A stretch of 64,000 bases of DNA from Myrica gale (GCA_963930655.1 OZ005610.1:21273001-21337000), one strand, 5' to 3'. Shown: positions 9,380-20,258, numbered from the stretch's first letter. A program made the numbers and translations. Notes: a model not told the origin generated them from the sequence alone.

Positions 9380-12259
9380 GCATTGCTTATTTGGTAAGCA
9401 ATATCAAGTCTCGTTTAGTACATCTGCCAGTAAAAGATCAGATTTGTTGAGTCTGGTACACTCTGATGTATGTGGTCCCTTAGAGATGGAGTCTTTGGGC
9501 GGTAACAAGTATTTTGTGACATTTATTGATGGTGTTTCACGTAAAGTGTGGGTGTATTTCTTGAGACCGAAGGACCAAGTTTTTTAGCAGTTCAAAAACT
9601 TTCATTCTATGATGGAAAGAGAAACTGGGAAAAAGTTAAAATGCCTCCGGACAGACAATGGAGGCAAGTACATTTCCAGAGATTTCAGAGCATACTGCTC
9701 TGGCCATGACATCAAACACGAGAAGACAGTCACGCACCCCACAACACAATGGTGTAGCCGAGAGGATGAATCGGACCATTGTAGAACGAACCAGATGTAT
9801 GCTCAGTATAGCTAAGTTGCCAAAGCCATTCTGGAGTAAAGCAGTTCGTGCAGCCTGTTACCTGATCAACAGAACACCATCGATACCATTGAAGTTCGAA
9901 GTTCCGGAGATGGTGTGGTATGGTCATAAGATCTTCTACTCTCATCTGAGAGTATTTGGGTGCAAAGCATTTGCACATGTATTCAAGGAGCAGGAGCAGA
10001 AGCAGAAGCTTGATGTCAAGTTCACTCAGTGTATTTTTATTAGATACGGAGATGAAGAATTTGGATACAGACTTTGGGATCCAGAAGCTAAGAAGGTCAT
10101 CAGTAGCAGGGACGTTGTGTTCCATGAAGCTGAGTTATACGGTAGCTTCAAAAGATCAACAAACTTAGGTGAAAACAGTACAAGTACTCAAGATACTGTT
10201 ACCAGTCATGCGCCACTCAGTCTACCACAGAGACTGAAGAAATGCAGGAAGGATCCCCAGAAGAAGAAGAGGAAGTTGATGATGATGATGAGGGTGTTGA
10301 ACAGGGGGAGCAGGTACCCACTCCACCAAAAACTGCTAAATCATCACAGCAATCAGATGATGAGGAATTTCCTCCAGTTGACGACCTTCAACAGAACAGA
10401 TCTACGAGAGGTCGGTTGCTGATTCCATCACGGAGATATCCGGAATCATATTATATTCTTCTTACTGATGAGGGGGAGCCAGAAAGTTTTCATGAAGCAA
10501 AAACTCATACAGATAAAGTCAGATGATGATGATGATGATGATGATGATTATGAGGAAGTTGAGCAGGGGGAGCAGGTACCCACTCCACCAGAAACTGCTA
10601 AATCATCACAGCAATCAGATGATGAAGAATTTCCTCCCCCTCATCAGACGACCTTCAACAGAACAGATCTACGAGAGGTCGGTTGCTGATTCCATCACGG
10701 AGATATCCGGAATCAGATTATATTTTTCTTACTGATGAGAGGGAGCCAGAAAGTTTTCATGAAGCAAAAGCTCATACAGATAAAGTCAGATGGATTCGAG
10801 CTATGCAAGAAGAGATGAGTTCCTTGCAGAAGAATTAGACATATGAGTTGGTGAAGCTTCTGGAGGGCAAGAGAGCACTGAAGAATAAATGGATATTCAA
10901 GCTGAAGAACGATGGCAAGCAGGTGAAGTACAAAGCTCGTTTGGTCGTCAAAGGTTTCCAACAGAAAAAAGGAATTGACTTTAATGAGATATTCTCACCT
11001 GTAGTGAAGATGACCTCAATTCGAGTCGTACTCGGATTGGTTGCCAGTCTAGACTTGGAGCTTGAACAAATGGATGTGAAGACAACGTTTCTTTATGGAG
11101 ATCTCAAAGAAGATATATACATGGAGCAACCAGAAGGTTTTGAAGTTCATGGGAAGGAACACTTGGTCTGCAAGCTAAAGAAGAGCCTCTATGGTCTTAA
11201 GTAGGCTCCCCGACAGTGGTACAAAAAGTTTGACTCATTTATGGTGAGTCATGACTACAGGAGGACTGCTGCGGACCAGTGTGTGTATATTCGTAAATTC
11301 TCAGATGGTAATTTCATTACTCTACTGCTCTATGTTGATGATATGCTGACAGTTGGACAAGATGCATCCATAATCAGCAAATTGAAGACAGATCTCTCTA
11401 AGTTCTTTGACATGAAGGACTTAGGATCAGCCCAGCAGATATTAGGCATGAAGATTACTCGTGACAGGAAAGCTAAGAAGTTGTGGTTGTCATAGGAGAG
11501 ATACGTTGAACAAGTGATCAAAAGGTTCAACATGGAAAGTGCTAAACCAGTCGGGAATCCACTGGCTAGCCATTTTAAATTGATCAAGATCTCATGTCCC
11601 TCATTAAGAGAAAAGGTTGAAGAGATGGCTGCAGTCCCTTACTCTTCAGCAGTTGGCAGTCTTATGTATGCAATGGTGTGTACGAGACCTGACATCGCTC
11701 ACGCTGTGGGAGTTGTGAGCCGATTTCTTTCCAACCTAGGAAAGGAACATTGGAAAGCGGTCAAGTGGATTCTCAGGTACCTTAAAGGTACGTCAAAGTT
11801 ATGTTTGTACTTTGGGGGAGCTGGTGATCTTGATGGAAGAAATCAACATCAGGATTCATTTACAAATTTTCTGAGGGAGCTATCTCATGGCAGTCCAGAT
11901 TACAGAAATGTGTGGCTTTATCCACAACAGAAGCAGAGTATATTGCTGCAGCGGAAGCTGGGAAGGAAATGTTGTGGTTAAAACGGTTTCTCTAAGAGCT
12001 GGGAATCAGTTAGAAAGAATACAAGGTACATTGTGATAGTCAGAGTGCTCTGGACTTGAGCAAGAATTCAATGTATCATTCCCGCACAAAACATATTGAC
12101 ATTCGCTATCATTGGATACGCGAAGTGATGGAGCAACAACTATTGAAGCTTGTGAAGATCCACACAAAAGAGAATCCAGCAAACATGTTGATGAAGGTGG
12201 TCACTCATGAGAAGCTTGAGCTATGTAGAGACATAGACTGGATGAACATCTACAACTGA
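9379..12259 (+). pseudogene. Copia-2 pol (integrase, RT, RNase H), broken
   Basis: The frame begins at CEHCLFGKQ, the second half of the integrase zinc-binding motif. The catalytic triad is visible in HSDVCGPL (D), RTDNGGKY (D) and NGVAERMNR (E). The RT contains the ARLVVKGFQQKKGIDF block and an intact YVDD at 11331-11342. RNase H shows SKNSMYHSRTKHIDIRYH near 12060-12110. In-frame stops are all TAG: 9585-9587, 10836-10838, 11202-11204 and 11493-11495, plus frameshifts. An internal duplication (10272-10792) lies between integrase and RT. The stops at 10836, 11202 and 11493 fall where the family usually has Gln. Confidence 0.9.
10272..10792 (+). repeat. Tandem duplication in the integrase-RT linker
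   Basis: About 10272-10524 and 10525-10792 are two copies of one segment. Each starts with a GAT (Asp) run, continues through gagcaggtacccactccacca and ggtcggttgctgattcc, and ends acagataaagtcagatg. The second copy has a longer GAT run and a small rearrangement near 10635. Slippage at the trinucleotide run is a likely origin. Confidence 0.85.
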
Positions 12260-12305
12260 TTGATATCAGGACACATTCTCCTCTTGTAGGCATGGAGGGG
12301 GAGAA

Positions 12306-12784
12306 TTGTAAGTGTCGTAGGTTCCATGCCTACGAAGTCAAAATTTGCGGCTAGCAAATTTTGTATCAGATGCAGAGTATCCCTTAAATGCAGCAGACGC
12401 AAAAGAAGATTTGCGGCCAGCAAATCCTGCATCAGGCGTGCACTCCATTAACTGCAGCAGCCCAGGCATTTATGAGTTGCAGGAGCAGATTTGCACACCA
12501 CCGCAAATCTGATAGTTTTGTGATCGGTTTCATACTCTCCTCCTCCCTCTATAAATTCAACTTCGCGAATGAGAGAATGTGTGCGAGTAAAATTAAAAGA
12601 GGTGTGTGCGAAGTGCAGAGAGTGAGAAAGTGTGAGAGAGTTGCAGAGAGCAACTGTGAGAGTTGAGAGTTGTAATATTTGGTTTGTTGAAATCAAAGTT
12701 TTATCCTCTGTGGACGTAGGCAAATTGCCGAACCACGTTAAATTTTGGTCTCATTGTGTTTGTGATTTTCGCTCTATGCTCAAC
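12306..12784 (+). repeat. Copia-2 3' LTR with four hairpins
   Basis: Runs from TGTAAGTGTCGTAGG, just after the purine tract, to ...gctcaaca. A TATA-like box TATAAAT is at about 12549-12555. Perfect inverted repeats: 12315-12321/12329-12335, 12340-12348/12354-12362, 12408-12414/12420-12426, 12486-12494/12503-12511. The last three all use the word ATTTGC/GCAAAT in their stems. The right LTR boundary is inferred from the TG...CA rule and from resumption of LINE ORF1 coding sequence. Confidence 0.75.
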
Positions 12785-13592
12785 AGTTGTCCTATGGTCT
12801 CCGGCAGGTAAGCTTAAATCTTCAGAGAAATGGGGATGAAAAATGGAACCCCTTTCGAGAGGAGTGACCGTCTTCATCCATGGACCATAGTTGTTAGGCT
12901 CTGAAGAAGCTCCCATCTCTTGACAGTTGGATTGGAGATGTCCCACTAAACAGCACCTATAACAGAACAGAACCCAGTGAGATGCTCGTATTTGAAAACA
13001 ATCTTGAACGGTGGTTGTAGTTCAAAGGGAAGCAATTATCCCGAAGGAATGAGGCGCCTCAAATCCAGAAAGGATGCGCACCCTAATAAAGGGTACACAC
13101 CAAATTTGTTTATTAGGATCACCTTCCATTTCCAAGACTGAACTGATGGCGTCTCCCACAAATTTGGTTGTGAGTCCATTCGATCTATCCAAGGGTAAAA
13201 CATGGATTTGGACCCAAACCGGACACTGGTTCAGGTCAATGTCTAGCCATGGTATGCCCGACAGCCATGGTTGGACCACCACCAGATAGCCCTTGACATT
13301 CCACGACTTTGGAGCGGGCTTCAGCAGAGTAAACTCAAACATAAATATATTTTTCGCCAGCTCCAATATCACCAAATTTGGATCAAAGGGCCATGCCTTT
13401 TGGAGGCCACCCCGAACTGCATACAGGGGAAATTCTCTCTCCGAGACCACTCTCCCCACCAACACCAAACCAGAAGTGTTTTCAGCTTTCACGGGGTCTC
13501 TCCAAGAGGGGAGGGGGCGCTATCCCCCAGTTCAGTGCCTTGGTCTTCTCTACCAGTTGGTCGAGAGTCTCATCAGTAACTTGCGGATCCAT
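12785..13592 (-). pseudogene. LINE ORF1 (DUF4283 / CCHC zinc-knuckle protein), broken
   Basis: The start is ATG at 13590-13592 (MDPQVTDETLDQLVEKTKAL). The frame breaks near 13485, continues in another frame (13492-13022) with the VGRVVSEREFP...LVILELAKNIFMFEF-type nucleic-acid-binding domain (DUF4283), then shifts again. The last part (12946 downward) holds a GHLQSNCQ zinc-knuckle half followed by YGPWMK, a hallmark of plant L1-type ORF1 proteins. The sequence is cut at 12785 by the Copia-2 LTR, so the C-terminus is lost. It probably belongs to the same LINE as the RT fragment at 1640-2606; the ORF1 C-terminus and endonuclease between them are missing. Confidence 0.85.
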
Positions 13593-13860
13593 AACGACCA
13601 GACGGAATAGTAAGAAAGAGATGGAATGAACAAAAGAGAGGGCAAACCAAGGGGTTGGGTTTATGGAGGTGATGAAAGGGGGTATAAATGGAGGAAGGGA
13701 AAGGAGACAAAGCAGGAGGCAGAGGAAGGGCTGTCGAGATGCGTCCAACCTCCAAAGGATCTCACCGGCGCCGCCGACAGCCGCCTGAGTGCTAAGAAGA
13801 AACTGAACATCGAGCCGGCGAAAAGAGAAAACCACAAAAAGTGGTACGGATAGCTCTCAG
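13593..13860 (-). other. Probable LINE 5' untranslated region
   Basis: GC-rich, pyrimidine-rich on the minus strand, immediately upstream of the ORF1 start. It ends about where the sequence becomes AT-rich. A 5' UTR of this size is usual for plant LINEs, but the exact 5' end is not marked by a visible target duplication. Confidence 0.5.
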
Positions 13861-14611
13861 AAAAGCACTTTTTCCTCGCTATGCAGAGAGTATATTTGAA
13901 ACTTCACCTCATCAATTGCGTCGACCACCGTCATTAATTTTCTGATTTTATACGCACTTTGAAAATTATTATTGGAACAAGTGGCATATGTTTTTCCAAT
14001 TAGAAGCATGGAAAATAATATTGAAGTACTAGAATAATAAAGCGGAATTGTTGGCGAGCGGGACAACTAGCCCATTGATATAGTAGTTGAATTTTTTGTT
14101 CGCCAAGGCCCGAATAGATTATATATTGTGTGGGGGTGCAGGAGAACTTACGCCCCAACAGTTCGACGTGGGGCAAATTAAAAAATTTTAATTTGCAGTA
14201 TGCAGCGACCATTTCTTCGGATTGCAAATGATTCTTAGCGACTGTCTTTAGCAACCATATACGACATTACCTATTTACAACGAATGAAAACAAAAGTTTT
14301 CATACATATAAACAACGAAATAATGTGGCCACAATAGCTAAAACTCACATTTGTTGTAGCTAATACAACTACAATTTCTAAAGAGGTTTGAACAAACCCT
14401 AGAATATGGCTGGAATCCTCAATGATTATTGAGGTGAAGAATTTGAATTATATTTACAACATTTACAAAGAAACGAATCCTATATACATGGAAATAAACT
14501 AACAAATAAACACCTTGTGATCCTATAGATAAGGAAAGGAATAATAAGGTAAAAATATAAACAACAAATTATCTAAAATCAAGTGAAGAATCAGAAGAGG
14601 ATTCTTCCTTA
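13861..14611. other. Intergenic, no gene seen
   Basis: AT-rich sequence with no supported gene, RNA or repeat structure. Confidence 0.5.
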
Positions 14612-15137
14612 CAATGGCAGAACCAGGATTAATATACAAGGGTGTCGAACTTTAAAGGTGAAATGACCAAAAAAAAATTTCTTCATAATGCAAAAAGTGT
14701 CTCAGACAATAACGAAAATTAAAGACGAAAAAAATTAAAAATATTAAAATACATGTATCGTATTATGTACTGCTACTGAGAGGTGACAATTGGATCCTAC
14801 ACATCTGCATTTTCTGAAAATGTTGCAAAATAGTTTCGTTCTCAGTAGTTTTAAAAATTTCCTGCTCGATGTATACCACTATACAATCATTCATTCAATC
14901 ATCTCTCATCATATTATACAAATCACTCTTGATGATCTTCATCGTAGAAAATACCCTCTCAACAGGGATCAGGTCTAGGCCGTCCAGGATCTAATGGGGG
15001 TCTCCTCAAATTGGCTTGGACTTATGGGTATCGGGCCCAGACCATCTTATATTAAAAAAAACTACATTTAAATTTTTTTTAGGGGGGAGCAATGGGTGTC
15101 AGCCGCCACCCTTTTCCCTCCCTTGGTTCCGCTCCTG
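14612..15137. mobile_element. Possible small transposon with ggcagaacc ends
   Basis: The left end caatggcagaaccagga (14612-14628) is an imperfect inverse of ccttggttccgctcctg (15121-15137). Words of this type terminate common plant DNA elements. The interior is non-coding and includes an aggggggagcaatgggtg stretch. Target duplications were not resolved. Confidence 0.35.
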
Positions 15138-15310
15138 CTTCCTTATCAATTTGATATAGATATATACTTTATTTTGTATTCCTTATTTATTTTTATTCCA
15201 TGCGGGCACCCGATGCCTTGGTTCCGCCCCTGCTTCCTTATCAATTTGATATAGATATATACTTTATTTTGTATTCCTTATTTATTTTTATTCCATGCGG
15301 GCACCCGATG
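15121..15310. repeat. 95-bp tandem duplication
   Basis: 15121-15215 and 15216-15310 are essentially identical (one clear difference, gctcctg versus gcccctg). The unit begins ccttggttccgc and ends gggcacccgatg. Near-identity implies a recent event. Confidence 0.95.
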
Positions 15311-16571
15311 CATGTGTGTCACGTGGCCCCTTACAATAATGGTACCAATTGATGGCACCCATGTGGGCACCCTAATGCATGTGTGACACATGGCCCTTTG
15401 CATGACACTCTAGCCATGTGTGGTGACACATAGCCATGTGTCAAAAGGAGGTTGATGAGGAAAGGCTACAAAAGGGTCCTTCCTCCCTCGTTTCAACACA
15501 TACCAATGAAGAGCTTCTCTCTCTTCCTCTCTCTCTCTCTCTCTAGAAAATTGTCTCCCTTCTTTGAGCATTTAAGTTGTGGCACTCCACTACTGGGAAG
15601 AATTTCTAGAGCTCTTACAGTTAGGGCACGTGAAACAACTTCAAGCATTTGATTTCAGAGACGTCAAGCATTTGATTCGGAAAATGCTAGGTACACAGAA
15701 ATCTCATTTATTTTTTCCCTGTGCATATAATTTTTTCAACAATAATTCATAATAAAATAAAAAGTCAATACAAAGCAATGAAAGACCTCAAGGAGGTTCA
15801 AACAAAAAATGCTAGGAATTAAGTAAAACAGAAAGATTGCCGATAGGGATTAGACCACAGTGATTCCGTTAGGCGGCCCAAGCGGCAAGTTTGTGAGCTG
15901 AAGAGTGGCTTTCTAGGAGACTTTAGCAAAGCTCCAATGAGACCAAGAATTCATCATTTCCCGTATTCCTTATTTGATACAATGAAACTTGAGGCATGTT
16001 CGTTTCGGCAGCATTATGAGAATTCGCATTCAACTAAAAGCATAATCCCACTGAACATGATTTATTTGAGGATGTTGTACTGTAGTTTTTTATTTTGCCC
16101 TGGCCATATTTATACAGAATTACTAAAATACCCTCTAGTCATGCATTACATACATCAAAACCGAAGGGTAAAATGGACTTTTAAAAAACACATGGCCCCC
16201 ACACGTCAACTCATTAAATACTCAGACACATGAATGAACAAAATACCTCCAACTAATTTACACAAGTTTTGCTTTGGTAAAGGGCAATTTGGTCATTTCC
16301 CCCCTCCCCCTGCATGCGTCCTGCAGATTGTCGTCCCTTGCGTGAGTCAGTTTTATTTTTTTGCAAAAGTTGAGTCAGGCGGCAAAAACGTTTAGTCATT
16401 TGTCGTTTTCTTCCTTTTTTTAATACCTTTCAAATATTAAACTTTTAATAAAAAAATAAATTCGAAATTATAATAAATATTACAAATAAACAATATTATT
16501 TTACATTTTATCTTCTTCACTCATCCCAATAAAAATAATTTACAAAAAAAACTTTAAAAATCATCATTAAT
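15311..16571. other. Intergenic with CT microsatellite
   Basis: No gene seen. There is a (CT)n run at about 15524-15543. The words ggcaccc and catgtgtg recur at 15300-15440, suggesting older repeats. Confidence 0.45.
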
Positions 16572-16690
16572 TTTTTTACACCTCAACAACTTCTACACAA
16601 ACACTAATACAACTCTAACATCACCTAAAAATTCTCAAAACACTTCAAATCCTACAAAAAACATCAAAACGAACATCACGTTGGTCACCT
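16572..16690 (-). mobile_element. Degenerate copy of the Tourist-like MITE family
   Basis: Read on the minus strand it contains the family core tgttttgagaatttttaggt followed by gatgtta, shared with the copies at 33283, 50892 and 51663. The termini are eroded. Confidence 0.55.
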
Positions 16691-17399
16691 TCTCTTCTGT
16701 GGATATATAAGCACACTGGCGAACTATGTAAATCTCAGTGGCAAAATTTTATCTTTTTGGTGTTATTCATGTTAAATTTATACCGTGTCCTGCTTTTTCC
16801 AAGTGAGGAAATTGATCAAATTAAGTCGAGTTTGTTAGAGTTATACAATGTCGCTCCCTACAAGCGCTCTTAGAACAGGCTCACTGGGTGCGATGTCGAA
16901 TGCTATAAAAGACTTAACTGACGCTCTCTTGATATCAATTGTTTTTAAGAGGAATGACGGCTCAACGGTCCGACTAAATTTATAAGGTGTTTTGTTTTTT
17001 TCTCTGCTTGACGAGAAGAAACACTGGCATAGAAGTCGATCTGCTTCATATATCCGTTAATGTGACATCCGATGATAATGTATGTCACGCCCCTATATGC
17101 AACTCTTGTTCCTAGGGTCGAAGAACATGAAGGAAAATTAGTTCTTTATATGGTTTACCAGCATAGATGAAGAAAACTGCAGATACTCATTAATTAGCAT
17201 GTTAATTATAATGGCTGTCGCATGTGCGCGTCATGTAACTTGAGCATAGCCCCTCTCACGATTATGTTCCTGTAAAAATCTCATCGCAGAGCTGGCATTT
17301 CAACCCCAGTTGTCTATTAATTGTAGCCGTCTCCCTCATTCCTCTGATAATGGACAGTCTAGCCGCAACTTTCGCGCTTAGGTCCAGTTTTCTTCCCCC
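16691..17399. other. Intergenic, no gene seen
   Basis: No supported feature. Mixed-composition non-coding sequence. Confidence 0.45.
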
Positions 17400-17700
17400 A
17401 TCAAAATCCTACTATTTCGCTCCTTCCAAACATGAATCAGTTTTCGTTTTCTTCCCATAAAAAGCCTCCTATATATTTCGCTCCTTCCAAATGTAATAAA
17501 TTGCTGCAGTAACTTTCATCCTCCGCTTTCAATCTTCGGAGCAGCAGATTGACAACAGCATCCCAATGAACCAGGCTCCTTGATGCAGCACATCTATCCA
17601 ACAGTAAAATCCATATCCGACATTCAAAAAACAGGTGATCCAAATTCTCCCCCCCCCCCCCCCCCCCCTCCCTCCTCCTCCCTTCGGTACACAGCACACA
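17400..17700 (-). pseudogene. LINE ORF2 C-terminal zinc-finger (zf-RVT) fragment
   Basis: On the minus strand a short open frame includes ENLDHLFFECRIW, the ETxDHLFxxC signature of the zinc-binding domain at the end of plant LINE ORF2 proteins, followed by ~55 residues typical of that region. The upstream part, where the first two Cys would lie, is replaced by a 20-base C homopolymer (17649-17668). No other ORF2 domain is nearby, so this is an isolated 3' remnant. Confidence 0.7.
17649..17668. repeat. Poly-C run (20 bases)
   Basis: An uninterrupted run of twenty C followed by CT-rich sequence. Such a run is prone to slippage and to sequencing or assembly error, so its length should be treated with caution. 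Confidence 0.9.
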
Positions 17701-18187
17701 TTAATGTTTCTTCCCTTGCTCCTCTTTGCTGCTAGATTTCATTTTGTGAGAACCGAGGGATAGAACTAGCGCCCCACATATATAATAAGGTACCAGGGGG
17801 CTTTGGAGGTAAAGGGCGGCCGGGGTAATGGAGCAGAACTGGACTGGATATGGAAAACTTGCCTGTGGGACGTCTAGGCATTTTGCGTTTGCATTTCCAT
17901 AAATCTTTTTATGCATAAAAATATTTTTGACGTTCCATTTACAAGTTTTTATTAATTCTGAAAAAGGGGACTCAATTTTTGCATGACTAAACATTGTGCT
18001 CTACATATTTGATGTAGAAAATACCTCATGTTCATGTTCATGTTCATAAGATGCATGCATATAAGCCCTACAACATTTAATTTTAATGATTGTTGTGTCT
18101 TTTTTCTTTGTATCTCATATATATATCTACCGAATTGGAGCAATAAATTAGAAAAAAATTCGGAGGTGTGGAGTAAAATTTTATATA
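17701..18187. other. Intergenic, no gene seen
   Basis: No supported gene. Several short open frames but no family similarity. Confidence 0.45.
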
Positions 18188-18196
18188 ATATCTATA

Positions 18197-18807
18197 GGGA
18201 AAATTACATGCAACACACTAGCTTTTAGCCCAATATCAAAAACCTTACTGGGTTTTTCAAAAAATCTCAAAGCTCACTGGGTTCCTCATTTTTGTATGAA
18301 AACTAACTCAAGTCAACTTCGTTACTGAAGATAACGAAGCTCAGTCCACTTAAGTTATATGTCAGGATTAAAACTAATCGTTGGCTATCACGTGTTTAAA
18401 ATTTTTTGTCTACTTCATTCGATCTCTCGTCTGCCATGTCGCATGCCATGTGATACAAGAACTAACTCCGACGTGGTATGCATCGTGACAGACAGGAAAC
18501 CCAATGGAGCAGACAAGGAATTTTAAACACATGGCAGCCATCAATTAGTTTTAGCTCTAACATTTAGTTGTGGGAGACAAGAGACCAAATAGAGCAGACA
18601 AGGAATTTTAAACACATGGCAAAAAGCGATTGATTTTTGCCACGACATTTAGCTTAAGTGGACTACACTCCATTATCTCCATAACAGCATTGACTTGAGC
18701 TAGTTTTCATACTAAAATTAAAAACCCAATGGACTTTGAGATTTTTTAAAAAAACTCAATAAAGCTTTTATAGGGCTAAAACCCAGTGAGGTCGGTGTAA
18801 TTTTCCC
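18197..18807. mobile_element. Mutator-like foldback MITE with perfect 9-bp target duplication
   Basis: Long terminal inverted repeats start GGGAAAATTACA on both sides. The arms stay alignable for well over 100 bp (for example caaaaaatctcaaagctcac near 18260 and its inverse near 18740). The element is flanked by ATATCTATA at 18188-18196 and 18808-18816. A 9-bp duplication and long arms are the mark of Mutator-like elements. There is no coding capacity. Inside, a second inverted pair surrounds tttaaaattttttgtct-type words near 18400 and 18500-18610. Confidence 0.9.
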
Positions 18808-18816
18808 ATATCTATA

Positions 18817-19348
18817 TTCAAGAATATCACTTACGATGATCATGAAAGGGTTCTACTCCAAAAATTTTAGCCTATTTGGTAATTTCTTGATTGGCTGATT
18901 TTTCTGTAACTTTATTGCACTAGTGATTGTCTGGAAACTTATATATAATTGCTTGATATACGTGTCATCATATTTTATCTTCAAATTTATTTCAGTTTTT
19001 ATTTATTTTGAAGCAGAACCATTTCATCATCTCAAGTCATATATATATATATATAGCAAGCATTGCGAATAAATCATGGAAATATTTTACTTCGGTCTTC
19101 AATATATATAATAACGATAATGGAAAACCCATGGAAATAGTATATATAATCGTAAAGAAATGCACATATATACCGTAAAAAAGGTAACACACCGTACTTC
19201 GTATCATATAATTAACCCCCCTAATTGCTAATTTCATAGTACTCATCCATTTTCCAGAGCATCAAAATTCGTTGTAAGTTTCTTGACACATATATATGTT
19301 TGAAGCAGCTCCAGTACTACTACTTAAACAGGCAGGAATCTCACTACA
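18817..19348. other. Upstream region of the defensin-like gene
   Basis: AT-rich, with TA microsatellites at about 19038-19055. A TATATAT box lies near 19290, about 55 bases before the ATG of the defensin-like gene, and could serve as its TATA element. This promoter reading is only inference. Confidence 0.4.
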
Positions 19349-19792
19349 ATGGCCCTTAAGAAGATGGAGAAAAGTTCACTGATATTGATCTTCTTTGTGG
19401 TCCTATTAATCACTGCTTCAGGTGACTCTCTCTCTCAAAGTACCTTTTCTGTCTTTTGTTATATATATGTTTCCCTACTTGGTCACAAGAGTACTCAAGA
19501 ATTTCTCTAAACTCATGCTTGCTTTTCTCGAGAGAAACTTGATAGTTCGATCTAAACTCATCGACCTCTAGACCAGCTTGTTGTGTGCTCATGATTCCTT
19601 GACTTCATGGGACAAATGCAATGGCAAATAGGTTTGGCATCGGAGGTCATGGGAGAAGAAAGCGGCGGAAAGATACCACCGGGAACACAATGCAAGAAAG
19701 ATGGAGACTGCATTCGAAGTTGTTCTCATCGCGGTACCGGCCACGGGTGCTCTAGCTTTTGCCTTGGTGGGTATTGTCTTTGCAGTTGCTAG
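19349..19792 (+). CDS. Defensin-like cysteine-rich secreted peptide (two exons)
   Basis: Exon 1 is 19349-19421 (ATG, basic start, then SLILIFFVVLLITASG, a clear signal peptide). The intron is 19422-19631 (GT...AG, phase 1). Exon 2 is 19632-19792. The spliced product is 77 residues. Residues 1-25 are the signal. The mature part has eight Cys at 45, 51, 55, 64, 68, 73, 75 and 77, spaced C-x5-C-x3-C-x8-C-x3-C-x4-C-x-C-x-C. The gene layout, with one phase-1 intron directly after the signal peptide, is typical of plant defensin-like (DEFL/LCR) genes. Such peptides are secreted, disulfide-bonded and act in defence or in reproductive signalling; which applies here cannot be said. The exon-2 frame alone also begins with an ATG, but only splicing gives a signal peptide. 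Confidence 0.8.
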
Positions 19793-20249
19793 GACCCGAA
19801 TCTCTTTGGTAATGAAAAAAATCTTCAACGAAATAGATTTTAAAAATTACGACAATCGGGAAAATGATTGGGAATATCAAGCTATATATGTAAATTCTTG
19901 TGCACAATAAATTCTGAAATTATTACAACGTTAATCATGTTTCGAATATTGCAAGATCCCGATATTTACTATATATGATTGGGTTCCAGCTGTACAAATA
20001 ATTTGTTCTAAAGTAAAACAACGTGGATGTTTTAATGCAATTAAGACTCCCACATTTGAAATTTTAGATTTAAGGACCTGGACGACTTCCCCCAGTGGAT
20101 TAAGGACTTGCTTACATTTTCGCCTAAAAAGTCTAATGTGACCTGGCAGTATGCTGTTGACGTAGGTAGAAAAAAAATGTCAGGTCAGTCTAAATAAAAA
20201 TAAACAGGAGATTAACAAGGTAAGAAGTAAACTTATAATATTTTCTTAA
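19793..20249. other. Intergenic, no gene seen
   Basis: The 3' flank of the defensin-like gene. AT-rich, no supported gene. Confidence 0.4.
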
Positions 20250-20258
20250 AAAAATTAT

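Larger units (their letters stand above)
9379..12784 (+). mobile_element. Copia-2: 5'-truncated Copia retrotransposon
   Basis: A second, different Copia element lacking its 5' LTR, gag and protease. It begins inside the zinc-binding region of integrase, continues through integrase, RT and RNase H, and ends with a purine tract GGAGGGGGAGAA (12294-12305 area) and a 3' LTR. Its right edge adjoins LINE ORF1. Because both this and Copia-1 are plus strand, the two form a head-to-tail chimera. Confidence 0.85.
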
